DNA of 64,000 nucleotides from contig JABSQB010000014.1 of assembly GCA_013214545.1 (NCBI GenBank), forward strand, positions 1-64,000, given 5' to 3'. The DNA is from Henriciella sp. (GTDB lineage: Bacteria; Pseudomonadota; Alphaproteobacteria; Caulobacterales; Hyphomonadaceae). A program made the position numbers and the translations under genes. Below are positions 1 to 10,945 of this stretch, in pieces. The notes under the pieces are model-generated. The model did no database searches, was not told the origin of the DNA, and saw only the letters and a list, made by a program, of their open reading frames with translations. Each line of letters starts with the position of its first letter. Positions within the stretch are counted from its first letter, which is position 1.

Positions 1-549
<549 letters not shown>

Positions 550-679
550 CTAAAGGTTTTAACTATATCGAGTGCCCGTCGGCGCGCCGTACAACTTCCA
601 CGTGGGTCCAAACTTGGTCGCACAGATATATGTCACCGCCATTACACCCGGGCCTGTCGGGTCTGACAGGGCGGTAGTT

Positions 680-1597
680 CTAATCCAGCGCCCCGCAGCG
701 GCTTTCATACATCTCAATCGCCGCGGGCATCCATTGGCGGAAATTGTCGGCGCGGGTTTCAGAAGCCGGGTGCGTGCTCATCCATTCCGGGGGACGCTGG
801 CCGCCGCCAATCTGGCCCATGCGACGCCACAGTTCCGGCGCCTCGCGCGGGTCGTAGCAGGCGCGCACCAGAAGCTCGAGCCCGATCTTGTCGGCTTCCG
901 TCTCATGCTCGCGTGAGAAGGCCATCAGTCCGCCTTGCGCCGCCATGCCCATGGCCTGCTGGACCATCCGCGCCTGGCTCGGATCCATATCGCCAAGGCC
1001 GAGGCCGACCGCCATCGTGCCCATCTGGGCGAGGCGGGTATTGCTCATCCGCTTGGCCCCGTGATGGGCGAGGGCGTGGCCAATCTCGTGCCCCATGACG
1101 ACAGCCAGCTTGTCGACATCCTCAATATCCGCCAGCGTCACGCGCTGATCGTAATTGCCGGTAATGTCGAGAATGCCGGTATAGATCGCGACATAGCCGC
1201 CCGGCAGACAGAACGCATTTGGCTGCTCGGACTGGATCACGTTGAAGGTCCAGTCGAACTTGCGGGCCACCGGTTCAAACTCATAGCCCGCGGCGAGATA
1301 GTCTTCTTCCATCTCGATCGCGGCGAGGCGCAGGCGCTCGCCAATCTCGTTGACCGTATTATAGACCCGCCGGCTGCTTGCATCGCAGCTCGCCGCGCCG
1401 GAGCCGCAGATCACGTTCTGGCCTTCCTGGCGCAGCATCTGGACATAGGACTGAGCGCCAAGCTTGCTCGCCTGGTCGATCGAGATCGTGTTGAACTCGG
1501 ACTTGCCCGAATACGGGTTCACTTCCTGGTTCGACAGATAATACACCACCAGGCCGATAATGCCGAGAATGATGATGCCCATTCGTCCACCCGGCAT
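680..1597 (-). CDS. M48-family zinc metalloprotease, membrane anchored
   Basis: 305 residues. One hydrophobic segment (about 6-21) follows a short positive N-terminus, so it is probably a signal anchor with the catalytic part in the periplasm. The zinc site is H170-E171-x-x-H174 (MGHEIGHALAHH), with the third ligand Glu in HETEAD (about 234) and the downstream STHP motif (274-277), all typical of M48 peptidases of the Oma1/BepA/LoiP type. These proteases take part in envelope quality control. Two Cys (64, 71) and C130 lie before the active site. It is divergent from the PqiA-like gene. The start is the ATG giving MPGGRMG, preceded by cggagga. Confidence 0.85.
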   Translation of the reverse strand: MPGGRMGIIILGIIGLVVYYLSNQEVNPYSGKSEFNTISIDQASKLGAQSYVQMLRQEGQNVICGSGAASCDASSRRVYNTVNEIGERLRLAAIEMEEDYLAAGYEFEPVARKFDWTFNVIQSEQPNAFCLPGGYVAIYTGILDITGNYDQRVTLADIEDVDKLAVVMGHEIGHALAHHGAKRMSNTRLAQMGTMAVGLGLGDMDPSQARMVQQAMGMAAQGGLMAFSREHETEADKIGLELLVRACYDPREAPELWRRMGQIGGGQRPPEWMSTHPASETRADNFRQWMPAAIEMYESRCGALD

Positions 1598-1618
1598 CCG
1601 CGCGTCCTCCGTCTCCCG

Positions 1619-1633
1619 TTAACCTTGCTTTAC
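1619..1633. promoter_or_regulatory. Near-consensus CtrA-type box TTAA-N7-TTAC
   Basis: TTAA CCTTGCT TTAC lies in the 99-bp divergent gap between the M48 protease and the PqiA-like gene. One base differs from the TTAA-N7-TTAA consensus recognised by CtrA in Caulobacterales. Chance occurrence is possible. Confidence 0.3.
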
Positions 1634-1696
1634 CCCACCGGCGCGGCGCAGGAAAGGCGTTGACCCCAGCTCGGTCGCCCGGCAACACTGCGGCCC

Positions 1697-2203
1697 ATGA
1701 GCGACACGCCTGCCCCTGCCGCCGAACCGCCCCGCAAGGCCATCCCGATCTGGGATGTGATCAGCGAGATGGCGCTCTATGCCTCGACCGCGCTGATCAT
1801 AACCGGCCTGATCCTGCCCTCGATCTGGAAGCCGAACAGTTTCGGCTTTGGCGGCCAGGAATATAATCTCTATGGCATCGTCCAGACCCTGTTCGAGGCG
1901 GGCCTGCCCTTTCTTGGCCTGGTGGTGATTTTCTTTTCCGGCATCTTCCCGCTGGCCAAGACGATCACGGCGGCGATCATTTTCCGCCAGGGCGCAGAGC
2001 CGAGCCCGAAGCTCGCCCAGCTGCTCAACCTGCTCGGCAAGTGGTCGATGCTGGACGTCTTCCTCGCCGCTTTGCTGATCGGGATCAGCCAGATCAGCAT
2101 CTATATCGGCTTTGAGACGCGGGCGGGCCTGTATTATTTCGCGCTCGGTGTGCTGATGAACAATGCTGCCACGATGCGCCTCACCTTTACCCGGTTCAAA
2201 TAA
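1697..2203 (+). CDS. PqiA-like inner-membrane protein (single PqiA domain)
   Basis: 168 residues with four predicted membrane segments (about 25-42, 66-84, 117-136, 143-158). The signature GKWSMLDVF at 114-122 is the family hallmark of paraquat-inducible protein A. E. coli PqiA has two such domains and works with MCE protein PqiB in lipid transport; this protein has one and no PqiB/PqiC neighbour, so its partner is unknown. The gene sits 17 bp before the MBL hydrolase, suggesting co-transcription. Confidence 0.85.
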   Translation: MSDTPAPAAEPPRKAIPIWDVISEMALYASTALIITGLILPSIWKPNSFGFGGQEYNLYGIVQTLFEAGLPFLGLVVIFFSGIFPLAKTITAAIIFRQGAEPSPKLAQLLNLLGKWSMLDVFLAALLIGISQISIYIGFETRAGLYYFALGVLMNNAATMRLTFTRFK

Positions 2204-2220
2204 TCCTTATCTGACCTGCC

Positions 2221-2910
2221 ATGACCGAACAGACCTCCCAGCCTCAGAGTACCCCCGAGCCCAAGCTCGACATCCGCATCATCCCCGTCACGCCGCTGCA
2301 GCAGAACACTTCGCTGATCTGGCACCGGGAGACTATGGAGGGCGTGTTCGTCGATCCCGGCGGCGAGACCGACCGGCTGATGGCCGCGGCTGGGCAGTTC
2401 GGCGTCAAGATCGTCGCGGTCTGGCTGACCCATGGCCATCTCGACCATGCCGGCGCCGCCACCGCGGTGTCAGAGCGCACGGGTTGTCCAATTATTGGCC
2501 CGCACAAGGACGACCAATGGCTGCTCGACGAGATTGAGGAACAGGGCGCGCGCTATGGCATTGTCTATGGCAAGAATGTCATCCCGACCCGCTATCTGAA
2601 GGAGGGCGACACGCTGACCCTTGGCGACCAGACGTTTGGCGTCACCCACTGCCCCGGCCACACGCCGGGCCATGTCGTGATCTATCACCAGGCCGGCCAG
2701 CTCGCCTTTGTCGGCGACGTGCTGTTCCGCGGCTCAATCGGCCGCACCGACTTCCCGAAAGGCAATCACCAGCAGCTGATTGACAGCATCGTCAACAATC
2801 TCTGGCCGCTCGGCGACGGGATGAGATTCGTGCCAGGGCACGGCCCGATGAGCACGTTCGGGCAGGAGCGGAAGGACAATCCGTTTGTTGCGGATGCTGT
2901 GTTGGGGTGA
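2221..2910 (+). CDS. MBL-fold hydrolase, glyoxalase II-like (GloC type)
   Basis: 229 residues. The metal site is complete: H71-x-H73-x-D75-H76 (THGHLDHAG), H147 in THCPGHTPGH, D166 in FVGDVLF and H207 in VPGHGP. The layout matches the small glyoxalase II-like hydrolases (YcbL/GloC) that cleave S-lactoylglutathione or related thioesters. It lacks the C-terminal HAGH domain of classic GloB. It follows the PqiA-like gene closely. The substrate is inferred, not shown. Confidence 0.85.
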   Translation: MTEQTSQPQSTPEPKLDIRIIPVTPLQQNTSLIWHRETMEGVFVDPGGETDRLMAAAGQFGVKIVAVWLTHGHLDHAGAATAVSERTGCPIIGPHKDDQWLLDEIEEQGARYGIVYGKNVIPTRYLKEGDTLTLGDQTFGVTHCPGHTPGHVVIYHQAGQLAFVGDVLFRGSIGRTDFPKGNHQQLIDSIVNNLWPLGDGMRFVPGHGPMSTFGQERKDNPFVADAVLG

Positions 2911-2925
2911 TAAGCATTCACCAGT

Positions 2926-4224
2926 ATGGTGAAAATAAAATACAAGAAACAACGAAAGAGCGACATAGATCTTATTGTTGAAACGGCAAAAAAACTTCGC
3001 ATCAGAAATGAAAATAATAGTATTTCCTTACGTGGAGCGGGTGCCGGAGACATTGATTTACTGCTTTACTCACGCCTAGATATCGACCCCGACGAGGAAG
3101 ATTACATACTTCGGAGCGTGTTGTTTTCTGCGGTTGCCAGCAACGAGCTTTCGGATGATTTTTCGGCTGAAGACTTATTGAACATCGTCAGGAAGAAGTA
3201 CTGGGAGAAAAAGACCGATAAATCAAATCGATACACGGTGCTCACCGGCATGTACTTGAAAGGTGAGCTTCCAATCTCTCGCCTTAAACTTCATGATTGT
3301 CTGATACAGCGATTAAAGCCGCTGAAATCTCGCACGCAGGCGAGAATGATTGATTCTCACAATGAGGCCGTGCGTACTATACATTTCCGCCACTTCCCTC
3401 GAATCGACGACGATTATTGCGTGACGGCTGGGTCGTCGGAAAAGCAACTATTCAAGATATTTGTTTCGGCAAAGAATGCCGAAATTGCTTACCGGCGTGC
3501 GCTTGGAGCGTTTGGTGAATTGCGCGGCTTGCTCAGCTATTTGATGAATCGCAACAAACATAGTCGGATGAGTACGGGGTCGTATCGACAATCGTTGAAC
3601 GACGTACGCCCCATCCAATTCTCGACCGTCCACCAAAAAAGCGGAGAGCTGGCAGAGCAAGGGCTATGGTATTACCCTGAATGGTCGAAGCCGGGCAACG
3701 TTCAAGATCTCGACAGCCGCCCAGTAGTGAAGAAAAACCTCGATCGTGGGATTTCTGTACTCAAGGGGTCAAATTTTCCATCTGCGCATGCCCGAAGAGC
3801 GCTTAGAATGTACTGCGATTCGACCGACAACCTCGATTTGCGTAAAGCATTTTTGGAACTTTGGACCACTTTGGAGTTCATCACGACGCTTGGTAAGCAG
3901 GTACCGCATGAGAAGGTGGTTAGACGTGCTAGTTCAATTTACAAAGACAAGGCACACGCCCTTCTTTATCTGAACCATTATAGAGATATCCGAAATGGCA
4001 TGGTTCACGGATACGCCGATTACGACGAGCGCTTCGCCGAGCGCGTTCTTTTTCAGTTGAATCGAGATGTTTGCGCATTTTTGGATTACTTCGTTTTTAA
4101 TCAAACGGGATCCTCAAGCGCCACGGAGTTCGAAGAGTTTTTTGATGCACCGTTTGACAATGAACTCATAAAAATGAGACTCCAAGTTTATGAGCGCGTC
4201 CTTCGGTTCAGACGTGACCCCTAA
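2926..4224 (+). CDS. HEPN (Apea-like) domain protein in AT-rich DNA
   Basis: 432 residues, not assignable to a named gene. The C-terminal third (about 290-392) is helical and carries R356-N-G-M-V-H361 in RDIRNGMVHG, the Rx4-6H signature of HEPN domains, which are often metal-independent RNases of toxin, abortive-infection and CRISPR effectors. The upstream helix LRKAFLELWTTLEFI fits the Apea-like HEPN arrangement. The N-terminal 280 residues match nothing I know; they start very basic and polar. Base composition differs sharply from the neighbours: bases 3001-3060 have 23/60 G+C against 42/60 for bases 2401-2460 in the MBL gene. No good Shine-Dalgarno precedes the ATG. No antitoxin-like small ORF is adjacent. 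A solitary, horizontally acquired, possibly defence-related gene is the simplest reading; nuclease activity is inference. Confidence 0.7.
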   Translation: MVKIKYKKQRKSDIDLIVETAKKLRIRNENNSISLRGAGAGDIDLLLYSRLDIDPDEEDYILRSVLFSAVASNELSDDFSAEDLLNIVRKKYWEKKTDKSNRYTVLTGMYLKGELPISRLKLHDCLIQRLKPLKSRTQARMIDSHNEAVRTIHFRHFPRIDDDYCVTAGSSEKQLFKIFVSAKNAEIAYRRALGAFGELRGLLSYLMNRNKHSRMSTGSYRQSLNDVRPIQFSTVHQKSGELAEQGLWYYPEWSKPGNVQDLDSRPVVKKNLDRGISVLKGSNFPSAHARRALRMYCDSTDNLDLRKAFLELWTTLEFITTLGKQVPHEKVVRRASSIYKDKAHALLYLNHYRDIRNGMVHGYADYDERFAERVLFQLNRDVCAFLDYFVFNQTGSSSATEFEEFFDAPFDNELIKMRLQVYERVLRFRRDP

Positions 4225-4429
4225 AGTTTACCTCGAGTTCGTAAATCCAGCACCTGTTCCCACGCTCAATCCCCCACCTTTTCCCGCCTCAATCCCCACC
4301 CTTCAAAACGCGCGTATACTCCTTCCCATCTCCTCCTGATGGAAGGCTTGTCCGGAACGGCTTGGCAGGGGAGGAGAGCGGTGGTCGCGTGGCTTGGCTT
4401 GGGGAGCTGTACCCCTTGCTCGGTAGCGC

Positions 4430-4470
4430 GCCTGGCCGGTGCTCATAAATCCTGGTCCCCACGGCCAGGC
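4430..4470. repeat. 9-bp perfect inverted repeat gcctggccg / cggccaggc
   Basis: Arms 4430-4438 and 4462-4470 are exact reverse complements with a 23-nt spacer. They could form the closing stem of an RNA hairpin. No T-run follows. Confidence 0.5.
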
Positions 4471-4553
4471 TACGAAATTAGTAAGACAGAAGGCCCCCCA
4501 GGTGGTGCTTGATCCAGGTGATCAAGGCCTAACGCATGAAAAAGAGCCGCCGC

Positions 4554-4629
4554 AGGCGCGTCTGATCCAGGCGCTATACGCCGTCTCGAAAGAGCGGCAG
4601 TTCCCTTCGCGTTTGTCTCAGACGCGCCT
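4554..4629. ncRNA. Candidate structured RNA: 12-bp perfect stem with nested hairpin
   Basis: aggcgcgtctga (4554-4565) and tcagacgcgcct (4618-4629) are perfect complements. Between them ggcg-ctata-cgcc (4570-4582) makes a smaller hairpin. The nesting looks like a folded RNA or a mobile-repeat remnant. I do not recognise it as 6S, SRP, tmRNA or RNase P RNA. Strand is unknown. Confidence 0.35.
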
Positions 4630-4691
4630 AGCCTTTCTAAAGCCTCAGGGTTTCGGCCCGTGAGGGGTTTGGTGTTGCCTCCCCCTTTCAG

Positions 4692-4780
4692 CCTCATCCT
4701 GAGCTTGTCGAAGGACGAGGCGGGCTAGCCGCAACCGCCCAGAAGCCCGGCCCCCGTCCTTCGACAGGCTCAGGATGAGG
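4692..4780. repeat. REP/BIME-like extragenic palindrome
   Basis: The left arm starts cctcatcctgagcttgtcga (4692-) and the right arm is gtccttcgacaggctcagga-tgagg (4756-4780). The arms are reverse complements over 25 bases with one mismatch, and the left arm is also nearly self-complementary at its ends. Sequences of this type are scattered between genes in many alphaproteobacteria and some gammaproteobacteria as REP-like elements. Confidence 0.8.
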
Positions 4781-4840
4781 GCCTTGGGGCGGATTTGGTT
4801 CAGTATGAGGACTTTAGGACGGACTCACCAACCAACAGCA

Positions 4841-4870
4841 AAACGCCCCCGCATCTCTGCGAGGGCGCTT
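4841..4870 (-). terminator. Rho-independent terminator of the receiver gene
   Basis: cgcccccgca / tgcgagggcg (10 positions, one mismatch) around a tctc loop. On the minus strand it is followed by TTTT. It lies 26 bp past the stop of the receiver gene. Confidence 0.75.
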
Positions 4871-4895
4871 TGAACGCTACAAACTCTACGAAACT

Positions 4896-5330
4896 TTAGG
4901 CGGCCGCAGCGACCCGGCTTTCGGCGCCTGGCATCTGGTCGAGCAGGAAATCGTGGAAGGTCTCGGCCCGCTGGATGAAGCGGTTAAAGGGCAGCTTGGC
5001 CTTGAAGATGGCCTGCGGGGCGACATTGGCGCCGCATTTCAGCGCTGTCTCAACGCATTGGTCACGCTCGGGCTGGGCCGAGCAGACGGCGATGCGGTGT
5101 TTGCCCATATTGGCGACGCGCGCGATGGTCATGTCGCCATCAAAGCTGTCGGGCAAGGTGAGGTCGAGGACAACCAGATCGAAGCGTTCCAGACGCAGGC
5201 GATTCTCCGCCTCCATCAGGGTCGTTGCCATTACCAGATCCACCGCAACGCGAGCCCGCGCCGCTTTGTCTGCCGCGACCAGTAAAAGGTCACGCACCGG
5301 TTCGTGATCTTCGACCCAAAGAACTTTCAT
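4896..5330 (-). CDS. Single-domain response regulator (receiver only)
   Basis: 144 residues, consisting of a CheY-like receiver domain with no output domain. Acidic pair E7-D8, phospho-acceptor D56 (LVVLDLTLPDS), S84 (IAVCSAQ) and a conserved Lys in IFKAKLPF (K110 or K112) are present, so phosphorylation should be possible. The Ala-rich tail is poorly conserved. No histidine kinase is adjacent, so the partner is unknown. It stands alone, divergent from the acyltransferase, and ends in a good terminator. Confidence 0.85.
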   Translation of the reverse strand: MKVLWVEDHEPVRDLLLVAADKAARARVAVDLVMATTLMEAENRLRLERFDLVVLDLTLPDSFDGDMTIARVANMGKHRIAVCSAQPERDQCVETALKCGANVAPQAIFKAKLPFNRFIQRAETFHDFLLDQMPGAESRVAAAA

Positions 5331-5554
5331 CTAACTACCCTATGTAAGACTCTACACTGTTTCCCCGGCGCTTCTCGCCTGCCCTCTTCTGAACACACTT
5401 TGCCACCGACGGATTACGGGATGGTAAAGCGAAAGTGACCAAAGTGTTGACAATGCTACAGATTCAGCCCCGCTGAGACCGGTCGTCGCCAACTTGGCAC
5501 GAACTGTGATAGAATCTTCACAATGGCCTCAGATGCCAATGGAGACAGGACTTT

Positions 5555-6454
5555 ATGAGCAGTAAAACGCTTCCAGCTGCCAGCACGCAGGCCGCCTTTT
5601 TGGCGGAACTGGAGACGAGTGACGATCATATTGTCGATCGACTGATAAAAGAAAGATGTCCGTCTTTTGTGGATCACTGGAGCTGGTCGGCGGTGCGGCC
5701 GATGCTCTATTCGGTGCTCGGCTATGACCGCGCCTGCCGGATGGCGGATTATTTGCAGACCCTGAATGGCGGTGACAGTTTCGATCACCTGACTCAGGAA
5801 CTCTCTGTCGACCTGACCCTCAACGCGATTGAGAAGATGCCGACCGAAGGCCGCCTGGTTGTCGCGGCCAATCATCCGACCGGGCTCGCCGACGGGGTTG
5901 CGGTCTGGGACGCTTTGCGACGCGTGCGGCGGGACATTGTGTTTTTTGCCAATGCCGATGCGCTGCGGGTCAATCCTGGCTTTTCTGATGTGCTGATCCC
6001 GGTCGAATGGGTGATGGACAAACGCTCTCCGGCCAAGACGCGCGAAACCCTGCGCCTCGCCAAGGAAGCCTTTGCCGAAGAAAAATGCGTGGTGATCTTT
6101 CCGTCTGGCAAACTCGCCAAGAAGATTGATGGCGTACTGACCGAACAGGACTGGATGCCGACTGTGGTCTCCCTGGCCCGCAAACATAAAGCCCCGATCC
6201 AGCCGCTGAACCTGCAGGCGACCAATTCCTGGCTGTATTATTTCTTTTCACAGATGAATGGCGAATTGCGCGACATCACACTGTTCCATGAGCTGCTGAA
6301 CAAGAAAGGCAGTCCGTTTGAAATGACTTTCGGACCGCTGATCGAACCCGAACGCCTGGAAGGCGATGCCACGGCGCGGACCCTGGCACTGCGCGAATAT
6401 GTGGCGACGCATCTCGCGGCCGGGCCGGATACGGAATTTGAAGCCGAAGCGTAA
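5555..6454 (+). CDS. PlsC-superfamily acyltransferase
   Basis: 299 residues. The acyltransferase block I motif is NHPTGLADG (106-114), the Hx5D variant seen in the HPLGGLDG-type lysophospholipid/haemolysin-like acyltransferases. FPSGKL (182-187) matches the FPEGT block, but with Ser in place of the usual Glu. No membrane segment is evident at the N-terminus. It probably transfers an acyl chain to a lysolipid or related acceptor at the inner membrane. The Shine-Dalgarno before ATG is weak (gacagga). A hairpin follows directly. Confidence 0.75.
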   Translation: MSSKTLPAASTQAAFLAELETSDDHIVDRLIKERCPSFVDHWSWSAVRPMLYSVLGYDRACRMADYLQTLNGGDSFDHLTQELSVDLTLNAIEKMPTEGRLVVAANHPTGLADGVAVWDALRRVRRDIVFFANADALRVNPGFSDVLIPVEWVMDKRSPAKTRETLRLAKEAFAEEKCVVIFPSGKLAKKIDGVLTEQDWMPTVVSLARKHKAPIQPLNLQATNSWLYYFFSQMNGELRDITLFHELLNKKGSPFEMTFGPLIEPERLEGDATARTLALREYVATHLAAGPDTEFEAEA

Positions 6455-6478
6455 AGGGCTGCGACGACGCGCAGCCCT
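6455..6478. terminator. Hairpin between convergent acyltransferase and creD
   Basis: agggctgcg / cgcagccct, a perfect 9-bp stem with acgacg loop, starts at the base after the acyltransferase stop codon. The T-run is poor, but the position between convergent genes suggests a bidirectional transcription stop. Confidence 0.55.
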
Positions 6479-6506
6479 CTATGGATGAAATTAAGCTCAG
6501 GCTGGC

Positions 6507-7910
6507 TCAAGCAGGTTCGGGCGTCTTGTCGTCGCCATACCATTCAATGTTGCGGGTCATGTACATGGTCAGCGCAATCGCCGCAAAACTCGCGAGCGCC
6601 CCGGCCAGCAGCGCATGGCTCTCGGCCCGCATCAGGACATAGATGAGGCCATAAATCCCGGCGAGAATGCCAAACGCCCGCAAGCCATATGTGCGCGACT
6701 TGAACACCGTTGTGGCATAAAGCGATGTCAGCCCCACCGTCATCGCCGCGGCAATCATGAAGGCGAGGTCAAACCCGATCCGCTCGGAAAAAGCCAGCAG
6801 CAACATATAGAAAATCGCCTGCGCCAGGCCGACCAGAATATACTGCGCCGGATGCGCCCGGACACGGCTGGTCACCTCGAACAGGAAATAGGCGAGGAAG
6901 ACAAAGCCAATAAACATGGCCGCATATTTCAACGCCCGCTCAACGGACTGATAAGGGCTTGCTTCCTTGATGAAGACCACGCCCATATCGCGGAAATTGT
7001 ATGCGGTGACGGCGCTGAGATCGAGATTCGGGCCTGCCCCCTCAATCCCGCGAGCGAGATAGGGCACGCGCCAGCTCGCCTCAAAACCCGCTTCGCTTTC
7101 GCCGACATTGTGCTCGCCTGGCAAGACACCGCCGGTAAAGCTCGGGCTTGGCCAGTTGGACACCATGGTCAAAGACGTGTCCTTTGCGAACGGACCGATC
7201 GACAGACGCTGCGCGCCACTCAGTTTCAGATTCACCGCCACCTGAACAGGGCGTTCGAGCGTGGCGAGGTTTTCAATCTGCCCTGCGGCCAGGGTCACGG
7301 CCGCATTTGGAACGATGGAATAGCCATCACCGGATCTAAAGCTCGAGGCTGGGCCCAAGGTGACGGGCCGTCCATCCACGGTGACATCAATCGCGTCCTT
7401 GATCCCGCGCGTGTCGCTGACACCGACATATAATCTCGCATCGCGCCAGACGGGTTCAGCCCCTTGCGGGATGGCTGCACGCAGAGCCGAAGGCGAGAAC
7501 TCGGCCTGCATTTCGATATCAGCGAGATAAACCGGCACAGTGTGAATGCCGCGCTGCTTCTCTTCCACCGCCACGCGGGACGAGGCGGTCCCGGTTTCGG
7601 CATAGGCGACCGCGATCCCATAAGCGAGCGTGTCCGGCTTTTTCGGATTAGGTGTAAAAGAGTAAGGCACGGTCAGCACCGGTCCGAGCACGTATTGCGG
7701 TCCGCCTGCGCTCTCGCTGACATCGCGCACCGCCTGATCAAACCCAGCGCTGCGTTCATAGACAATGCTATGCACCAGCAGCGCCGGAATGGTCATGATC
7801 AAAGCCAGTGCGCAAACGAGCAACAGCTTCAGGCCCGCCGATCTTTTGGGGAGGAAATCTGCGAAATTGGGCTGGCGTCCCGCAGATGGAAACGCGGTGT
7901 GTTCCGACAT
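6507..7910 (-). CDS. creD: CreD-family inner-membrane protein
   Basis: 467 residues. One N-terminal membrane helix (about 28-48), then a large periplasmic domain of about 270 residues containing the family-typical GPQYVLGPVLTVPY (70-83), and a C-terminal block of several helices (about 330-450) with the conserved YILVGLAQAIFYMLLLAFSE. In enterobacteria creD is controlled by CreBC and its loss alters envelope phenotypes and colicin tolerance; its molecular role is unclear. No creBC genes are nearby, so regulation here must differ. Confidence 0.9.
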   Translation of the reverse strand: MSEHTAFPSAGRQPNFADFLPKRSAGLKLLLVCALALIMTIPALLVHSIVYERSAGFDQAVRDVSESAGGPQYVLGPVLTVPYSFTPNPKKPDTLAYGIAVAYAETGTASSRVAVEEKQRGIHTVPVYLADIEMQAEFSPSALRAAIPQGAEPVWRDARLYVGVSDTRGIKDAIDVTVDGRPVTLGPASSFRSGDGYSIVPNAAVTLAAGQIENLATLERPVQVAVNLKLSGAQRLSIGPFAKDTSLTMVSNWPSPSFTGGVLPGEHNVGESEAGFEASWRVPYLARGIEGAGPNLDLSAVTAYNFRDMGVVFIKEASPYQSVERALKYAAMFIGFVFLAYFLFEVTSRVRAHPAQYILVGLAQAIFYMLLLAFSERIGFDLAFMIAAAMTVGLTSLYATTVFKSRTYGLRAFGILAGIYGLIYVLMRAESHALLAGALASFAAIALTMYMTRNIEWYGDDKTPEPA

Positions 7911-7964
7911 GGAAAGGCTCCATTGAAGACTTGAATTTATGGAGCCTGCTTGTGTCGGATACAG

Positions 7965-7987
7965 AAAAGGCGAGACCGCGGTCCCGC
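7965..7987 (-). terminator. Rho-independent terminator of secA
   Basis: gcgagac / gtcccgc stem (one G-U) with a cgcg loop. Read on the minus strand it is followed by CCTTTTC. It lies 42 bp past the secA stop. Confidence 0.65.
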
Positions 7988-8028
7988 TTTGTTCAGATTA
8001 CGAAAAGTTTAAGGCCAGTTTCCGGCAC

Positions 8029-10782
<2,754 letters not shown>

Positions 10783-10945
10783 GGGAGGCGATACCACACT
10801 GTTTGAACGGATCCTGAAAACACAAAATTCTTTCCAGGATATGGACGCGTTCTTCAACACATCCTGAACAAGTCTCTCGACCAAGACTTCAAGCGGACTT
10901 AAGAACGCCGCATACGCGTGTCAATTAGGCGAATGCCGCAAAGGA

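Larger units (their letters stand above)
4225..4895. other. 670-bp non-coding region with repeats and foldable segments
   Basis: No convincing gene. ORFs 4439..4663 (+) and 4470..4697 (-) overlap the repeats and look accidental. The stretch holds several inverted repeats (4322-4345, 4430-4470, 4554-4629), an extragenic palindromic element (4692-4780), a degenerate direct repeat (4771-4794 and 4801-4824, 18 of 24 bases identical) and the terminator of the receiver gene (4841-4870). The left part lies just after the foreign HEPN gene and may have arrived with it. Confidence 0.6.

Noticed and set aside
4439-4697. ORFs 4439..4663 (+) and 4470..4697 (-) as genes
   Set aside because: They overlap each other and the inverted repeats, lack ribosome sites and have low-plausibility composition.
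10783-10884. 34-residue N-terminal extension of SecA
   Set aside because: The normal SecA N-terminus begins at the internal Met; the extension has no homology-like features.
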